Under the pieces are notes generated by a model. The model saw only the letters and a list, made by a program, of their open reading frames with translations, was not told the origin of the DNA and searched no databases. This document shows, piece by piece, positions 7,419 to 16,021 of a stretch of 64,000 nucleotides of DNA. Each line of letters starts with the position of its first letter. The first letter of the stretch is position 1. The stretch covers positions 1 through 64,000 of the forward strand of contig JAFEDH010000027.1 of assembly GCA_018241695.1 (NCBI GenBank). Reading direction: 5' to 3'. Origin of the DNA: Pseudomonadota bacterium (GTDB taxonomy: Bacteria; Pseudomonadota; Gammaproteobacteria; Burkholderiales; Rhodocyclaceae). A program made the position numbers and the translations under genes.

Positions 7419-9206
7419 ATGACCTACACCGCCCCCCTTAAAGACATGCAATTCGTCCTCCGGGAAATTGCACGCCTGGATCAGGTTTCCCTATTGCCGG
7501 GTTACGAAGACGCCACGGACGAAACCGTGGATGCCATCCTTACGGAAGCTGCCAGGTTCGCCAGCGGCGTGCTGGCGCCGTTGCGCCGTGATGGTGACCT
7601 GACAGGCGCCCGCTGGGCCGACAGGCAGGTTACCGCCGCCCCCGGATTCAAGGATGCCTACTGGCAGTTCGTCGAAGGCGGATGGAACGCACTTTCCTGC
7701 AGCCCCGAATTCGGCGGGCAGGGGTTGCCCAAGCTCGTGCTGGCCGCTGTTTCGGAAACCTGGAAATCCGCCAATCATGCCTTCTCGTTATGCCCCATGC
7801 TGACGATGGGAGCGATCGAGGCGCTGGAACTGGTGGGAACGCCGGAGCAGAAGAAAAAATTCTTGCCGCGGATGGTGAGTGGCGTGTGGACCGGGACCAT
7901 GAACCTGACCGAGCCCCAGGCTGGCTCGGATCTGGCGGCAATCCGCACTCGTGCCGTGCCCCAGGCCGATGGCAGCTATCGCATCTTCGGCCAGAAGATC
8001 TTCATCACCTGGGGCGATCATGACATGACCGAAAACACCATCCATCTGGTACTGGCCCGTACACCGGATGCACCGGAAGGCGTGAAGGGGATTTCCCTGT
8101 TCGTGGTGCCCAAGTTCATGGTCAACGACGATGGTTCGCTGGGTGAACGCAATGATGCATGGTGTATCTCCATCGAACACAAGCTGGGTATACATGCCAG
8201 CCCGACCTGCGTCATGAGCTATGGTGACAACGGCGGCGCCACGGGGTATCTCGTGGGCAGGGAGAACGATGGCCTCAAATACATGTTCATCATGATGAAC
8301 GCGGCCCGCTTTGCTGTGGGCATGGAGGGACTGGCTGCCGCCGAGAGTGCTTACCAGAAGGCAGTGACATATGCCCGGGAAAGGGTGCAGAGTCGTGCCA
8401 TCGAGGGTTCCCCGGGTTCGGTGCCGATCATCCGGCATCCGGATGTTCGCCGCATGCTGATGACCATGAAAGCCGGGATCGAAGCCATGCGTGCGCTTGC
8501 CTACAGCGTCGCGGCTGCCACCGATCATGCCCTGCAACTGCCTCCCGGAGAGGCGCGGCAGCAACAGCAGGCTTTCGTTGATCTGATGATTCCCGTCGTC
8601 AAGGGCTGGCTGACCGAGACCGGCAACGAGATCGCTTCCCTGGGCGTACAGGTGCACGGTGGCATGGGCTATATGGAGGAAACCGGTGCTGCCCAGATTT
8701 TCCGTGATGCGCGGATCACCACGATTTACGAGGGAACCACCGGTATCCAGGCCAACGACCTGATTGGTCGCAAGCTCGCCCGCGATGGTGGGGCTGCGCT
8801 TCGCGGTGTTGTGTCGCTGATCGCCGCAACCCAGGCGGACGCCGGGTCCCGGGGCGGGCCGAATTTCGGCTCCATTGCGTCTCATCTGAAAACGGGGCTC
8901 GCGGCACTGGAGCAGGCGGCGGAATACGTTGTCGCCCGTTATGACGGCGATGTGCGCACGGTGGCGGTGGGTGCCGTGCCTTTCCTCAAGCTGATGGGGA
9001 CTGTCTGTGGAGGCTGGTACATGGCCCGCTCCGCCCTGGCCGCCCAGGCGCATATCGATGCGGGCGATCCCGACCCCTTCTATGCGGGCAAGATCGCCAC
9101 CGCACGGTTTTATGCGGAACATTTCCTGCCCCTGGCTCCCGCTCTGGCCCGGGTGATTGTTCAGGGAGGCGAGAGCGCCCTGATGCTGGATGAGGCGGCA
9201 TTCTGA
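7419..9206 (+). CDS. Acyl-CoA dehydrogenase with C-terminal extension, DmdC-like
   Basis: The 595-residue FAD enzyme is longer than ordinary acyl-CoA dehydrogenases (about 380) and belongs to the DmdC/FadE-like branch with an extra C-terminal domain, which oxidises acyl-CoA to 2-enoyl-CoA. Seen: MNLTEPQAGSDLAAIRT (FAD/substrate loop), GMGYMEETGAAQIFRDARI and IYEGTTGIQANDLIG with the catalytic base Glu438. The frame is open from 7359, but ATG 7419 follows CCGGAG and gives the family N-terminus MTYTAPLKDMQF. Divergent from ygiD. Substrate chain length cannot be stated, although DmdC itself acts on methylmercaptopropionyl-CoA. Confidence 0.92.
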   Translation: MTYTAPLKDMQFVLREIARLDQVSLLPGYEDATDETVDAILTEAARFASGVLAPLRRDGDLTGARWADRQVTAAPGFKDAYWQFVEGGWNALSCSPEFGGQGLPKLVLAAVSETWKSANHAFSLCPMLTMGAIEALELVGTPEQKKKFLPRMVSGVWTGTMNLTEPQAGSDLAAIRTRAVPQADGSYRIFGQKIFITWGDHDMTENTIHLVLARTPDAPEGVKGISLFVVPKFMVNDDGSLGERNDAWCISIEHKLGIHASPTCVMSYGDNGGATGYLVGRENDGLKYMFIMMNAARFAVGMEGLAAAESAYQKAVTYARERVQSRAIEGSPGSVPIIRHPDVRRMLMTMKAGIEAMRALAYSVAAATDHALQLPPGEARQQQQAFVDLMIPVVKGWLTETGNEIASLGVQVHGGMGYMEETGAAQIFRDARITTIYEGTTGIQANDLIGRKLARDGGAALRGVVSLIAATQADAGSRGGPNFGSIASHLKTGLAALEQAAEYVVARYDGDVRTVAVGAVPFLKLMGTVCGGWYMARSALAAQAHIDAGDPDPFYAGKIATARFYAEHFLPLAPALARVIVQGGESALMLDEAAF

Positions 9207-9250
9207 CAGTGTGCCGGGTCGAAGCCTACCCGTTGATCGGATCAGGATCG

Positions 9251-9273
9251 GCCCGATTGTGAAGGAGTCGGGC
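9251..9273 (+). other. Weak stem-loop in the acyl-CoA dehydrogenase/relA gap
   Basis: GCCCGA (9251-9256) pairs with TCGGGC (9268-9273) across an 11-base loop, about 45 bp after the dehydrogenase stop. There is no T-tract, so terminator function is only a possibility. Confidence 0.25.
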
Positions 9274-9355
9274 TGAAGGGAGCGTCGGCGCTATCATTGG
9301 CCGGACACCCTGCATTTTTCCGTTTCTTCCTCCCAGCGTACTGCCGTTTCTGTCC

Positions 9356-11539
9356 ATGGTCGCCGTTGTCCATTCCTTTACTGATCAGCACTCCGATGCC
9401 GAGGCGCTGACCCTTGCCTCGGTCGGGTTGGCACCGGAGGAGGTGCTGCGGCTGCAGGAGGCTTTTTCCTTTGCACGTGGCTGCTACGGTGAGCGCCGTC
9501 TGGGGACGGGGGAGCCGGCATTCCCTCACGCTGTTGCCATGGCGGTGATCCTCGCGGGCCAGGGACTGGATCTGGAAACCCGGGTGGCAGCCCTTTTATT
9601 CGATGCTTCCACCGATCTGCCCGATTACGAGAGGGTATTGGCTGCCCGCTTCGGCGAACCGGTGATGCTTCTGGTGCGCGGCTTGCATCGTCTTGCTCCC
9701 CTACGGATCCTGCTCCGCAACAGCAGTGGTGATGAAATCCGGTCGCAGACAGAGATTCTGCGCAAGATGCTGCTGGCCATGGTGGAAGATATTCGCGTGG
9801 TACTGCTGCGCCTTGCCTCGCGTACCCAGACCCTGCGCTGGCTGACCGATTTCGACCTTCCCCTGCGCCTGGACATTGCCCGCGAAAGCATGGATATCTA
9901 CGCGCCCCTGGCCAATCGTCTGGGAGTGTGGCAGTTCAAGTGGGAACTGGAGGATCTTGCTTTCCGCTTTCTCGAGCCCGCCACCTACAAGCGCATCGCC
10001 AGAATGCTCGAAGAGCGCCGGGTGGAACGCGAGGCGTTCATAGCCAGCGCGATCTCGCGGCTGAAGGCAGAGCTTGCCGAAATTGGTATTTCGGCCGAGG
10101 TCTATGGCCGGCCCAAACATATTTTCAGCATCTGGAACAAGATGCAAAGAAAGCACGTCGATTTCAGCGAGGTCTACGACGTGCGTGCCTTGCGCATCAT
10201 CGTCGACCAGGTGAAGGATTGCTATGCCGCGCTGGGGCTGGTGCATCGGATGTGGCAGCCGATTCACGGCGAATTCGACGACTACATTTCCCATCCCAAG
10301 GGCAATAACTATCGTTCCTTGCACACGGCTGTCCGTGCCGATGATGGCCGTGCCCTGGAAGTCCAGATCCGTACCCGGGATATGCACCGGCATTCCGAAC
10401 TGGGAGTTGCAGCCCACTGGCGCTACAAGGAATCGGGCAGCTCCGGCAAGGCCGACTCTGCCTACGACGACAAGATTTCCCTGCTGCGCCAGCTTCTCAC
10501 CTGGCGTGACGAGGTGACCGACTCGACCCAGTGGATCGATCAATTCAAGCGTGCTGCACTCGATGACACCATCTATGCGCTGACTCCCGATGGCCGTGTG
10601 ATTGACCTGCCCCGCGGGGCAACTCCGCTCGACTTCGCCTACCGTCTGCATACGGATTTGGGGCATCGCTGCCGTGGTGCCCGGATTGATGGCCAGATGG
10701 TGCCGCTCAACAGGCCCTTGCAAAACGGTCAGCGTGTGGAAATCGTGGCAGCGAAGAGCGGAGGGCCTTCCCGCGACTGGCTCAGTCCGGATCAGGGATA
10801 CCTTCTCACGTCCGGAGCCCGGCGCAAGGTCAAGCAGTGGTTTGCAAGCCGGGATGCATCCGACCTTCTGGCCCAGGGGCGGGCCTTTGTGGTCCGCGAG
10901 TTGCAGCGTGAAGGTCAGACGCAGGCCAATCTTGACGAACTGGCCCACAAGTTGGGTCTGCGGGATGCGAATGCCATGTTTGTCGCTGCTGCCCATGGCG
11001 AACTGGGGCCGCGTGCCATCCGGATCGCGCTGCGGGGTCGCCAGGAGATCGAAGAGCACGAACCGGAGATTGTTGCCCGACGCAGCAGAACCGGTGATTC
11101 CCGGGTGCTGGTGGTGGGTGTGGACAAGCTTCTGACCCAACTGGGGCGTTGCTGCAAACCGGCACCGCCCGATGCGATCCAGGGGTTCGTTACCCGCGGC
11201 AGGGGGGTCTCCATTCACCGTCTGGATTGCGCCAATCTGCGCAACATGGCGACACGGAATCCGGAACGCCTGATTTCCGCCGAATGGGGGCCGGGTACCG
11301 GGGATGCCGTCTATGCGGTGGATCTGGTGGTGGATGCAGCAGACCGCCAGGGATTGTTGCGGGATATCTCCGATGTATTTTCGAAGGAGAAGGTCAACGT
11401 CACCGCGGTCAAAACCCTGTCGCACCGGGGGGCGGCCAGAATGGCGTTCACCATCGAGTTACCCGGTGTGGCCGGATTGCAGCGGCTTTTCACCCTGCTT
11501 GGCAAAGTGGTGGGTGTCACCACCGTCCGGCGCGCCTGA
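9356..11539 (+). CDS. relA: GTP pyrophosphokinase, RelA (ppGpp synthase I)
   Basis: The 727-residue stringent-response enzyme makes (p)ppGpp from ATP and GTP/GDP on stalled ribosomes. The N-terminal hydrolase fold is degenerate: Phe82-Asp83 (FDASTD) stands where SpoT/Rel enzymes have the catalytic HD. The synthetase domain is intact, with YGRPKHIFSIWNKM and the Glu306-Phe-Asp-Asp309 (EXDD) motif typical of monofunctional RelA rather than the RXKD of bifunctional Rel. TGS (about 401-460) and a C-terminal ACT domain (about 655-725) follow. ATG 9356 gives the expected length. A separate spoT is expected elsewhere in the genome. Confidence 0.95.
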   Translation: MVAVVHSFTDQHSDAEALTLASVGLAPEEVLRLQEAFSFARGCYGERRLGTGEPAFPHAVAMAVILAGQGLDLETRVAALLFDASTDLPDYERVLAARFGEPVMLLVRGLHRLAPLRILLRNSSGDEIRSQTEILRKMLLAMVEDIRVVLLRLASRTQTLRWLTDFDLPLRLDIARESMDIYAPLANRLGVWQFKWELEDLAFRFLEPATYKRIARMLEERRVEREAFIASAISRLKAELAEIGISAEVYGRPKHIFSIWNKMQRKHVDFSEVYDVRALRIIVDQVKDCYAALGLVHRMWQPIHGEFDDYISHPKGNNYRSLHTAVRADDGRALEVQIRTRDMHRHSELGVAAHWRYKESGSSGKADSAYDDKISLLRQLLTWRDEVTDSTQWIDQFKRAALDDTIYALTPDGRVIDLPRGATPLDFAYRLHTDLGHRCRGARIDGQMVPLNRPLQNGQRVEIVAAKSGGPSRDWLSPDQGYLLTSGARRKVKQWFASRDASDLLAQGRAFVVRELQREGQTQANLDELAHKLGLRDANAMFVAAAHGELGPRAIRIALRGRQEIEEHEPEIVARRSRTGDSRVLVVGVDKLLTQLGRCCKPAPPDAIQGFVTRGRGVSIHRLDCANLRNMATRNPERLISAEWGPGTGDAVYAVDLVVDAADRQGLLRDISDVFSKEKVNVTAVKTLSHRGAARMAFTIELPGVAGLQRLFTLLGKVVGVTTVRRA

Positions 11540-11554
11540 GTCGGGCTACCAATA

Positions 11555-11582
11555 CAGGGATGCGCCGCAGGACGCATCCCTG
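11555..11582. terminator. Perfect 10-bp stem-loop between convergent relA and pal
   Basis: CAGGGATGCG (11555-11564) and CGCATCCCTG (11573-11582) form a perfect GC-rich stem with an eight-base loop, placed between two convergent genes, where a bidirectional terminator is expected. No T-run follows on either strand, so intrinsic termination would be weak. Confidence 0.5.
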
Positions 11583-11611
11583 ATGATTCGACCGGACCAG
11601 CCTTCAGTTGG

Positions 11612-12130
11612 TTACTTGCTGCCACCCTTGGCAAAATCGACCCGGCGATTTTCCGCCCAGCAGCGTTCTTCATGGCAGGTGGCACGGGGTTTTTCCTTGC
11701 CATAGCTGATGGCTTCCATTCGTGCTTCAGGGATTCCGAGCAGCTTCAGCGCACGCTTGACCGCTTCGGCACGTTTCTGGCCCAGAGCCAGGTTGTATTC
11801 GGTGCTACCCCGCTCGTCCGCATTGCCTTCCAGGCGGATCGACGCCGAAGGAACGGACATCAGGGCATCGAAATCCTGTTGCAGAAGAGCCTGGAATTCG
11901 GGTTTGATGGTGAACTGGTCGTAATCGAAGTAGATGCTCTTGCTGGCCAGTTGCGCAACCACGCGGTCAATTCGTTGTGCCTCGGTTTCAGCCGGTGCCG
12001 CAGGCGCGGGTGGCGGCGGCGCGGGTTGTGCGACCGCGACGGCCGGCGGTTCCGCTTTGGGCGGGGCCGAACTGCAGGCGGCAATGAGCATGGCGGCAAG
12101 GATGCTAGTGGTCAGGGCAGCGTTTTTCAT
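11612..12130 (-). CDS. pal: Peptidoglycan-associated outer-membrane lipoprotein Pal
   Basis: The 172-residue precursor has a lipoprotein signal peptide with lipobox LIAAC (Cys19), a Pro/Ala-rich tether and an OmpA-like domain with IYFDYDQFTIKPE, EGNADERGSTEYN and LGQKRAEAVKRAL, which bind diaminopimelate of peptidoglycan. It anchors the outer membrane to the wall as part of Tol-Pal. ATG 12130 is preceded by AAGGAG at eight-base spacing. The longer open frame upstream has no supporting signal. Unusually, no tolB or ybgF (cpoB) flanks it. It stands alone, with its own strong promoter, divergent from a MarR gene. It may be a second Pal copy. Confidence 0.92.
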   Translation of the reverse strand: MKNAALTTSILAAMLIAACSSAPPKAEPPAVAVAQPAPPPPAPAAPAETEAQRIDRVVAQLASKSIYFDYDQFTIKPEFQALLQQDFDALMSVPSASIRLEGNADERGSTEYNLALGQKRAEAVKRALKLLGIPEARMEAISYGKEKPRATCHEERCWAENRRVDFAKGGSK

Positions 12131-12167
12131 CAGATCATCTCCTTCAACGAAACCTTCATCGGAATCA

Positions 12168-12200
12168 TACATTGGTACCAAATTATATTTCATCAATGTA
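12168..12200. promoter_or_regulatory. 7-bp inverted repeat in the pal/marR intergenic region
   Basis: TACATTG (12168-12174) and its exact complement CAATGTA (12194-12200) flank the -10 element of the pal promoter with a 19-base spacer. It could be an operator for the adjacent MarR protein, but the arms are wider apart than in usual MarR sites. Confidence 0.3.
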
Positions 12201-12209
12201 AAATGGCAA
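12182..12209 (-). promoter_or_regulatory. Sigma-70 promoter for pal
   Basis: On the minus strand, TTGCCA (-35, 12204-12209) and a perfect TATAAT (-10, 12182-12187) are separated by 16 bases. Transcription would begin near 12175 and give a leader of about 45 nt containing the AAGGAG site. Confidence 0.7.
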
Positions 12210-12285
12210 CAGTCAATATTGTTGAAGAAAGGCTGGGCCGGGCAGGATGCCGGGCCGGGCCGGAATTGATTGATTGGAGCAGGGT

Positions 12286-12765
12286 TTGACGCAGCCGGTT
12301 TCTCCTCAGCTACCTCTGGATGTACTGAAAAAATTCCGTGTGATCTTCGGTTCGATGCGCGTGCATTTCCGCCAGATCGAGGAGCGTTGCGGTGTAACGG
12401 GTTCCCAGTTATGGGTATTGCGCGAGGTCGCACATCGACCCGGAATCGGTGTTTCAGAGTTGGCGGAACGGCTGTCGATTCATCAGTCCACCTGCAGCCA
12501 GCTGGTCGAGAAACTGGCGATGCGCGGCTATCTCACCAAGGAGCGGAGCCGGGAAGACCAGCGGCGGGTAGGGCTCGTGCTGCAGCCCGAGGCGGTGCGC
12601 CTGCTGAAAAAGGCGCCTGGACCGGCACAGGGCATACTTCCCGGTGCCTTGTCAGAGCTACCCGAAGAAGTGTTGTCTGAGCTGAATGGTGGCCTGGCTG
12701 CCGTGATCACCCAGCTTGAATTACGTAATGAACATCTGGCGAACAGGCATCTGGCAGATTTTTAA
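12286..12765 (+). CDS. MarR family transcriptional regulator
   Basis: The 159-residue protein has the MarR winged-helix layout: a long N-terminal helix, GVTGSQLWVLREVAHRPGIG, the recognition helix in SIHQSTCSQLVEKL and the wing RSREDQRRVGLVL. No ATG is available. TTG 12286 is chosen because GGAG (12276-12279) lies six bases upstream, while an in-frame TTG at 12274 is an alternative. The stop overlaps the next ATG (TAATG), so the OmpA-like gene is translationally coupled. It is divergent from pal and may regulate that promoter. Ligand unknown. Confidence 0.85.
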   Translation: MTQPVSPQLPLDVLKKFRVIFGSMRVHFRQIEERCGVTGSQLWVLREVAHRPGIGVSELAERLSIHQSTCSQLVEKLAMRGYLTKERSREDQRRVGLVLQPEAVRLLKKAPGPAQGILPGALSELPEEVLSELNGGLAAVITQLELRNEHLANRHLADF

Positions 12766-13292
12766 TGCGCCCATTCATCCTTGTTGTTTCCATCATCCTT
12801 GTCCCGGTACTGCTTCCTTTCAGCGCCTGGGGAGCGGATGACGGTGTAACGGGTACCGGCAGTGGCATTCAGCGGCGGCCTGACGGACGTGTGCAGAAAA
12901 TCATTGGTGCCACGGCTGCTGTTGCAACATCGCAAAATCTCCCCCCGCCCGGTCCGCAGGGAAGCTCGGCACCGTCGGCGCCGGTATCCTTCATGCCGGG
13001 ATTGGCCGAGATTTCTGTGGAGGGGCAGGAACTGGTGCGGGGGATTTCGGAACGGGTCAAGGCGTTACCGAGGGCCACCATTCAGCTGATTGGCAGTTTT
13101 GACCTGCTGGGCAGCAGCGAATACGCCATCGCCCTGCTGTACCGCCGCCTGCATGAGGTGGAGGATGCCCTGCTCAAAGCGGGAGTGCACCCGAGCCAGA
13201 TACGCAAGATCAGCCGTATGAACGCCAATCCTCCGGCTGCCGAGGCAGATCGTCATTCCGACGTCGAACTGCGGGTCGTGCCCGTGCCGTAG
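12765..13292 (+). CDS. Exported protein with degenerate OmpA-like domain
   Basis: The 175-residue protein has a Sec signal peptide (cleavage likely after PFSAWGA, about residue 24), a low-complexity linker and a C-terminal region that follows the OmpA fold pattern (IQLIGSFDLLGSSEYAIALL, then LKAGVHPSQIRKIS). The peptidoglycan-binding signature is lost: GHTD reads GSFD, and the Asp/Arg of the NxxLSxxRA helix are absent. It therefore probably does not bind diaminopimelate as Pal does. Coupled to the MarR gene by a one-base overlap. Function unknown. Confidence 0.7.
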   Translation: MRPFILVVSIILVPVLLPFSAWGADDGVTGTGSGIQRRPDGRVQKIIGATAAVATSQNLPPPGPQGSSAPSAPVSFMPGLAEISVEGQELVRGISERVKALPRATIQLIGSFDLLGSSEYAIALLYRRLHEVEDALLKAGVHPSQIRKISRMNANPPAAEADRHSDVELRVVPVP

Positions 13293-13397
13293 CCGCCCGC
13301 TGGCTGGAAGTACGGCCCTGGCCGGGGGATGTATGGGGCTCCCCGTGCAACGCTTCCATTCGGCAGGACTGCGCTTCGTGGCACGTTTCCCCCGATC

Positions 13398-13736
13398 CTA
13401 TTGGGGTGGAGGCTGTGCGGGAACCCGGCGCCAGCCGCCCGGGCACTGCTGGACATAGGGATAGTAGGCCTGCAATGCATCGCAGTAATACCAATACGGG
13501 ATCGCTGCCGGTGCTGGCTCCAGATAGATCGTCGGGGCCGGAGCCTGGATCACTACGGGTGGGTAGAAGGCCGGGCGGTAGGACGAGGGGGGGTAGTACA
13601 CGGGCCAGGGATTGACGACCACGCTCAAATGGACATGAGGACTTTGCCGAGGCAGCGGCGCCCAGTTGAGGGTGGCCTGGGTACTGGTCGCGATGACCGT
13701 CAGGGTCAGGGCAGGCAGGAGTCTGAGCCAGTTCAT
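13398..13736 (-). CDS. Small exported Pro/Tyr-rich protein with a C-terminal YYC...YYPYV...C motif
   Basis: The 112-residue product has a signal peptide (to about STQA, residue 21) and a Pro/Tyr/Val-rich body ending in YWYYCDALQAYYPYVQQC followed by PGGWRRV. This two-cysteine ending recurs in many small uncharacterised periplasmic proteins of beta- and gammaproteobacteria. ATG 13736 follows GGGAGGAAG. The upstream in-frame extension to 13817 has no such signal. Function unknown. The two Cys could form a disulfide. Confidence 0.72.
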   Translation of the reverse strand: MNWLRLLPALTLTVIATSTQATLNWAPLPRQSPHVHLSVVVNPWPVYYPPSSYRPAFYPPVVIQAPAPTIYLEPAPAAIPYWYYCDALQAYYPYVQQCPGGWRRVPAQPPPQ

Positions 13737-13903
13737 GATGTCTTCCTCCCGTTCATGAGGTGGTAAAAGTTCGAGGGGATGGAAGCGTTGACGCACGACC
13801 CCCCGTCCAGGTTTCACCTTTGGGTGGAGTATTCCGGGTTTTACAGCAATGGGTCTGCTTGGACCATCCAGGCCGGATCGATTCCTGCTACCTCAGGGAA
13901 CCC

Positions 13904-15880
13904 TCAATCAGGGCGTCGGCGGTGGAACTGAAGCGGTGCTGTCAGCGGAACCGAGGAGGGTGGTGGTGAGTTGAGGACGGGCTTCTTGATCCGCCCGACC
14001 ACGTGCATCTCGCAGGGCTTGCAATCGAAGCGCAAGGTATAGCGGTCCGGGCCGTGGTGAAGGTAGAGCGGATCGGCACGTACCTGACCCTGCACGCCCT
14101 TGATTCCCTTGGCCTGCTTGGGGCAGAGGTTGAAGGAAAAACGGACACAGTGCCTGGTAATCATGAGCGAGACCTCGCCGGTTTCCTCATGGGCTTCATA
14201 GGCAGGAGCGATGGCCTGCACGCCATGGCGGGCATAAAACGCCCGGGCCGCATGGTTGTAAACATTCGAGAGATAGCTGAGATTGAGTTCCGGGTAGGTT
14301 GGCACCGGTTGTATTCCGGTTTTGCGCACAGGCCGTTGCCATCCGCCCAGACGTGCGGCTTCCAGGGTTGCCACGGCTTCACGGCGCAGGGCATTGAGTG
14401 CGCTGGCAGGAATGAACCAGGGCCTGCTCCAGGCGATTGATATGGTCCGGGGTGCGAAAAGGGTGCCCCCCAGTCTGGCCAGATGTTCCTTCACGGCGGT
14501 CTCGGCCCTTTCCGCATCCCGGGCCGGCGTGTGTGCATGAGCAAGGGAGGCTGTGATCCGGTAACCGCTCTCATCGGCAAGGGCCAGGGTGAAACCGTCG
14601 GGAGATTCCGCAAGATGCAGGTCCACGTCGATGCGACGTTCGGCGGAAGGCCGGTTCAGGGCCAGTTCCCAGTGGTGATCGCTGTTGCGGTTGACGGATA
14701 TGCCGGCGCTGAGGCCGGGCAGTTCCTTCATGGGTTCGTTGGGCGTGATGTGCCAGTGGCCGGGTTGTCCGGTGGGTTTCACCACATTGGCCTGAATGCC
14801 GATCGGCTCGCGTTTGTAACGGTAGTTGAGGCCATCGCCATTGGTCAGCACCAGAGCCGGATCGGAGGATTCAAGTTCGAAACCGTCGGTGTGCACCCGG
14901 GTGACCGCCCCGATCGGCTGGCCCACGAACTTGGGGGATTCAAAGGCTCCGATATCGGGTTTGCGCCCCGTGACGAAGTAATCCGTCGTGCCCCGGTTGA
15001 AAGTCTTGTCGGGGGCGGGGATGAAACGATAGCGGCTATGCCCGCTGGAGGCGCGTGCAAGCTCCGGACGGGATTCCAGGATCGCATCCAGTTCACGCCG
15101 GTAGTGGGCGGTGATGTTCTTGACGTAAGCGGCATCCTTGTAGCGCCCCTCGATCTTGAACGAGCGGATGCCGGCGTCCACCAGGGCCGCGAGGTTGGCG
15201 GTCTGGTTGTTGTCCTTCATGGAAAGCACATGCTGTTCGTATGCGATTACGGCACCCTTGGCATCGGTGACGGTGTAGGGCATGCGGCAATCCTGGGAGC
15301 AGTCTCCCCGGTTTGCGCTACGCCCGCTATGTGCATGGCTGATAAAGCACTGTCCCGAATAGGCCACGCACAGGGCGCCGTGAATGAAAAATTCCAGCAC
15401 GGTGTCTGCGGGGACTGCGCCCCGTATGGAGCGGATCTGCTCCAGACCCAGTTCACGGGCCAGCACCACCTGGGAGAACCCGACATCGCCGAGGAAACGC
15501 GCCTTCTCCGGCGTGCGGATGTCGCACTGGGTGGACGCATGTAGCTGGATGGGGGGCAGGTCCAGTTCGAGCAAACCCATATCCTGCACGATCAGCGCGT
15601 CCACGCCGGCGTCGTGGCATTCCCAGGCCAGCCGCCGGGCCGGCTCCAGTTCCGCATCGCTGAGTATGGTGTTCAGCGTGACAAAAATGCGCACGCCGAA
15701 GCGATGGGCGAAACTGCACAGTTCGGCAATCTCCGTCATGGGGTTGCCCGCGTTGTGCCGGGCGCCGAAACCGGGGCCACCGATATACACCGCGTCCGCC
15801 CCGTGCAGAACCGCCTCCCGTCCGATATCCGCGGTACGAGCGGGCGAGAGCAATTCCAGATGATGTGCGGGGAGACTCAT
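13904..15880 (-). CDS. rlhA: 23S rRNA C2501 hydroxylation protein RlhA (peptidase U32 family)
   Basis: The 658-residue protein is closely similar along its length to E. coli RlhA (YdcP), a U32-family Fe-S protein needed for 5-hydroxylation of C2501 in 23S rRNA, using prephenate-linked chemistry. Strong landmarks are HHLELLSPAR at the start, GADAVYIGGPGFGARHNAGN, EFFIHGALCVAYSGQCFISH, GRSANRGDCSQDCR, FKIEGRYKDAAYVKNITAHY and the C-terminal CPKQAKG ... FDCKPCEMHV cysteines. ATG 15880 gives the family start MSLPAHHLELLSP. An extension to 15943 is possible but unlike homologues. No clear Shine-Dalgarno is visible before it. Confidence 0.93.
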   Translation of the reverse strand: MSLPAHHLELLSPARTADIGREAVLHGADAVYIGGPGFGARHNAGNPMTEIAELCSFAHRFGVRIFVTLNTILSDAELEPARRLAWECHDAGVDALIVQDMGLLELDLPPIQLHASTQCDIRTPEKARFLGDVGFSQVVLARELGLEQIRSIRGAVPADTVLEFFIHGALCVAYSGQCFISHAHSGRSANRGDCSQDCRMPYTVTDAKGAVIAYEQHVLSMKDNNQTANLAALVDAGIRSFKIEGRYKDAAYVKNITAHYRRELDAILESRPELARASSGHSRYRFIPAPDKTFNRGTTDYFVTGRKPDIGAFESPKFVGQPIGAVTRVHTDGFELESSDPALVLTNGDGLNYRYKREPIGIQANVVKPTGQPGHWHITPNEPMKELPGLSAGISVNRNSDHHWELALNRPSAERRIDVDLHLAESPDGFTLALADESGYRITASLAHAHTPARDAERAETAVKEHLARLGGTLFAPRTISIAWSRPWFIPASALNALRREAVATLEAARLGGWQRPVRKTGIQPVPTYPELNLSYLSNVYNHAARAFYARHGVQAIAPAYEAHEETGEVSLMITRHCVRFSFNLCPKQAKGIKGVQGQVRADPLYLHHGPDRYTLRFDCKPCEMHVVGRIKKPVLNSPPPSSVPLTAPLQFHRRRPD

Positions 15881-15958
15881 GGGGTGCAATGTAAGGAAGC
15901 CAGGCCGGAATTGTATCTCTGGCCAGTGATCCGTATCGGCCATAGGGCCAGGTGACTA

Positions 15959-15986
15959 TTTACTGGTCAGCGATTGGGGGCATAAT
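15959..15986 (+). promoter_or_regulatory. Candidate sigma-70 promoter for the ThuA/GMC operon
   Basis: TTTACT (15959-15964) and CATAAT (15981-15986) are 16 bases apart in the divergent rlhA/ThuA gap. Transcription would start about 29 bases before ATG 16022. Confidence 0.45.
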
Positions 15987-16021
15987 GGATTCGATCAAAA
16001 TTGACAAAACCGGGAGGAACG

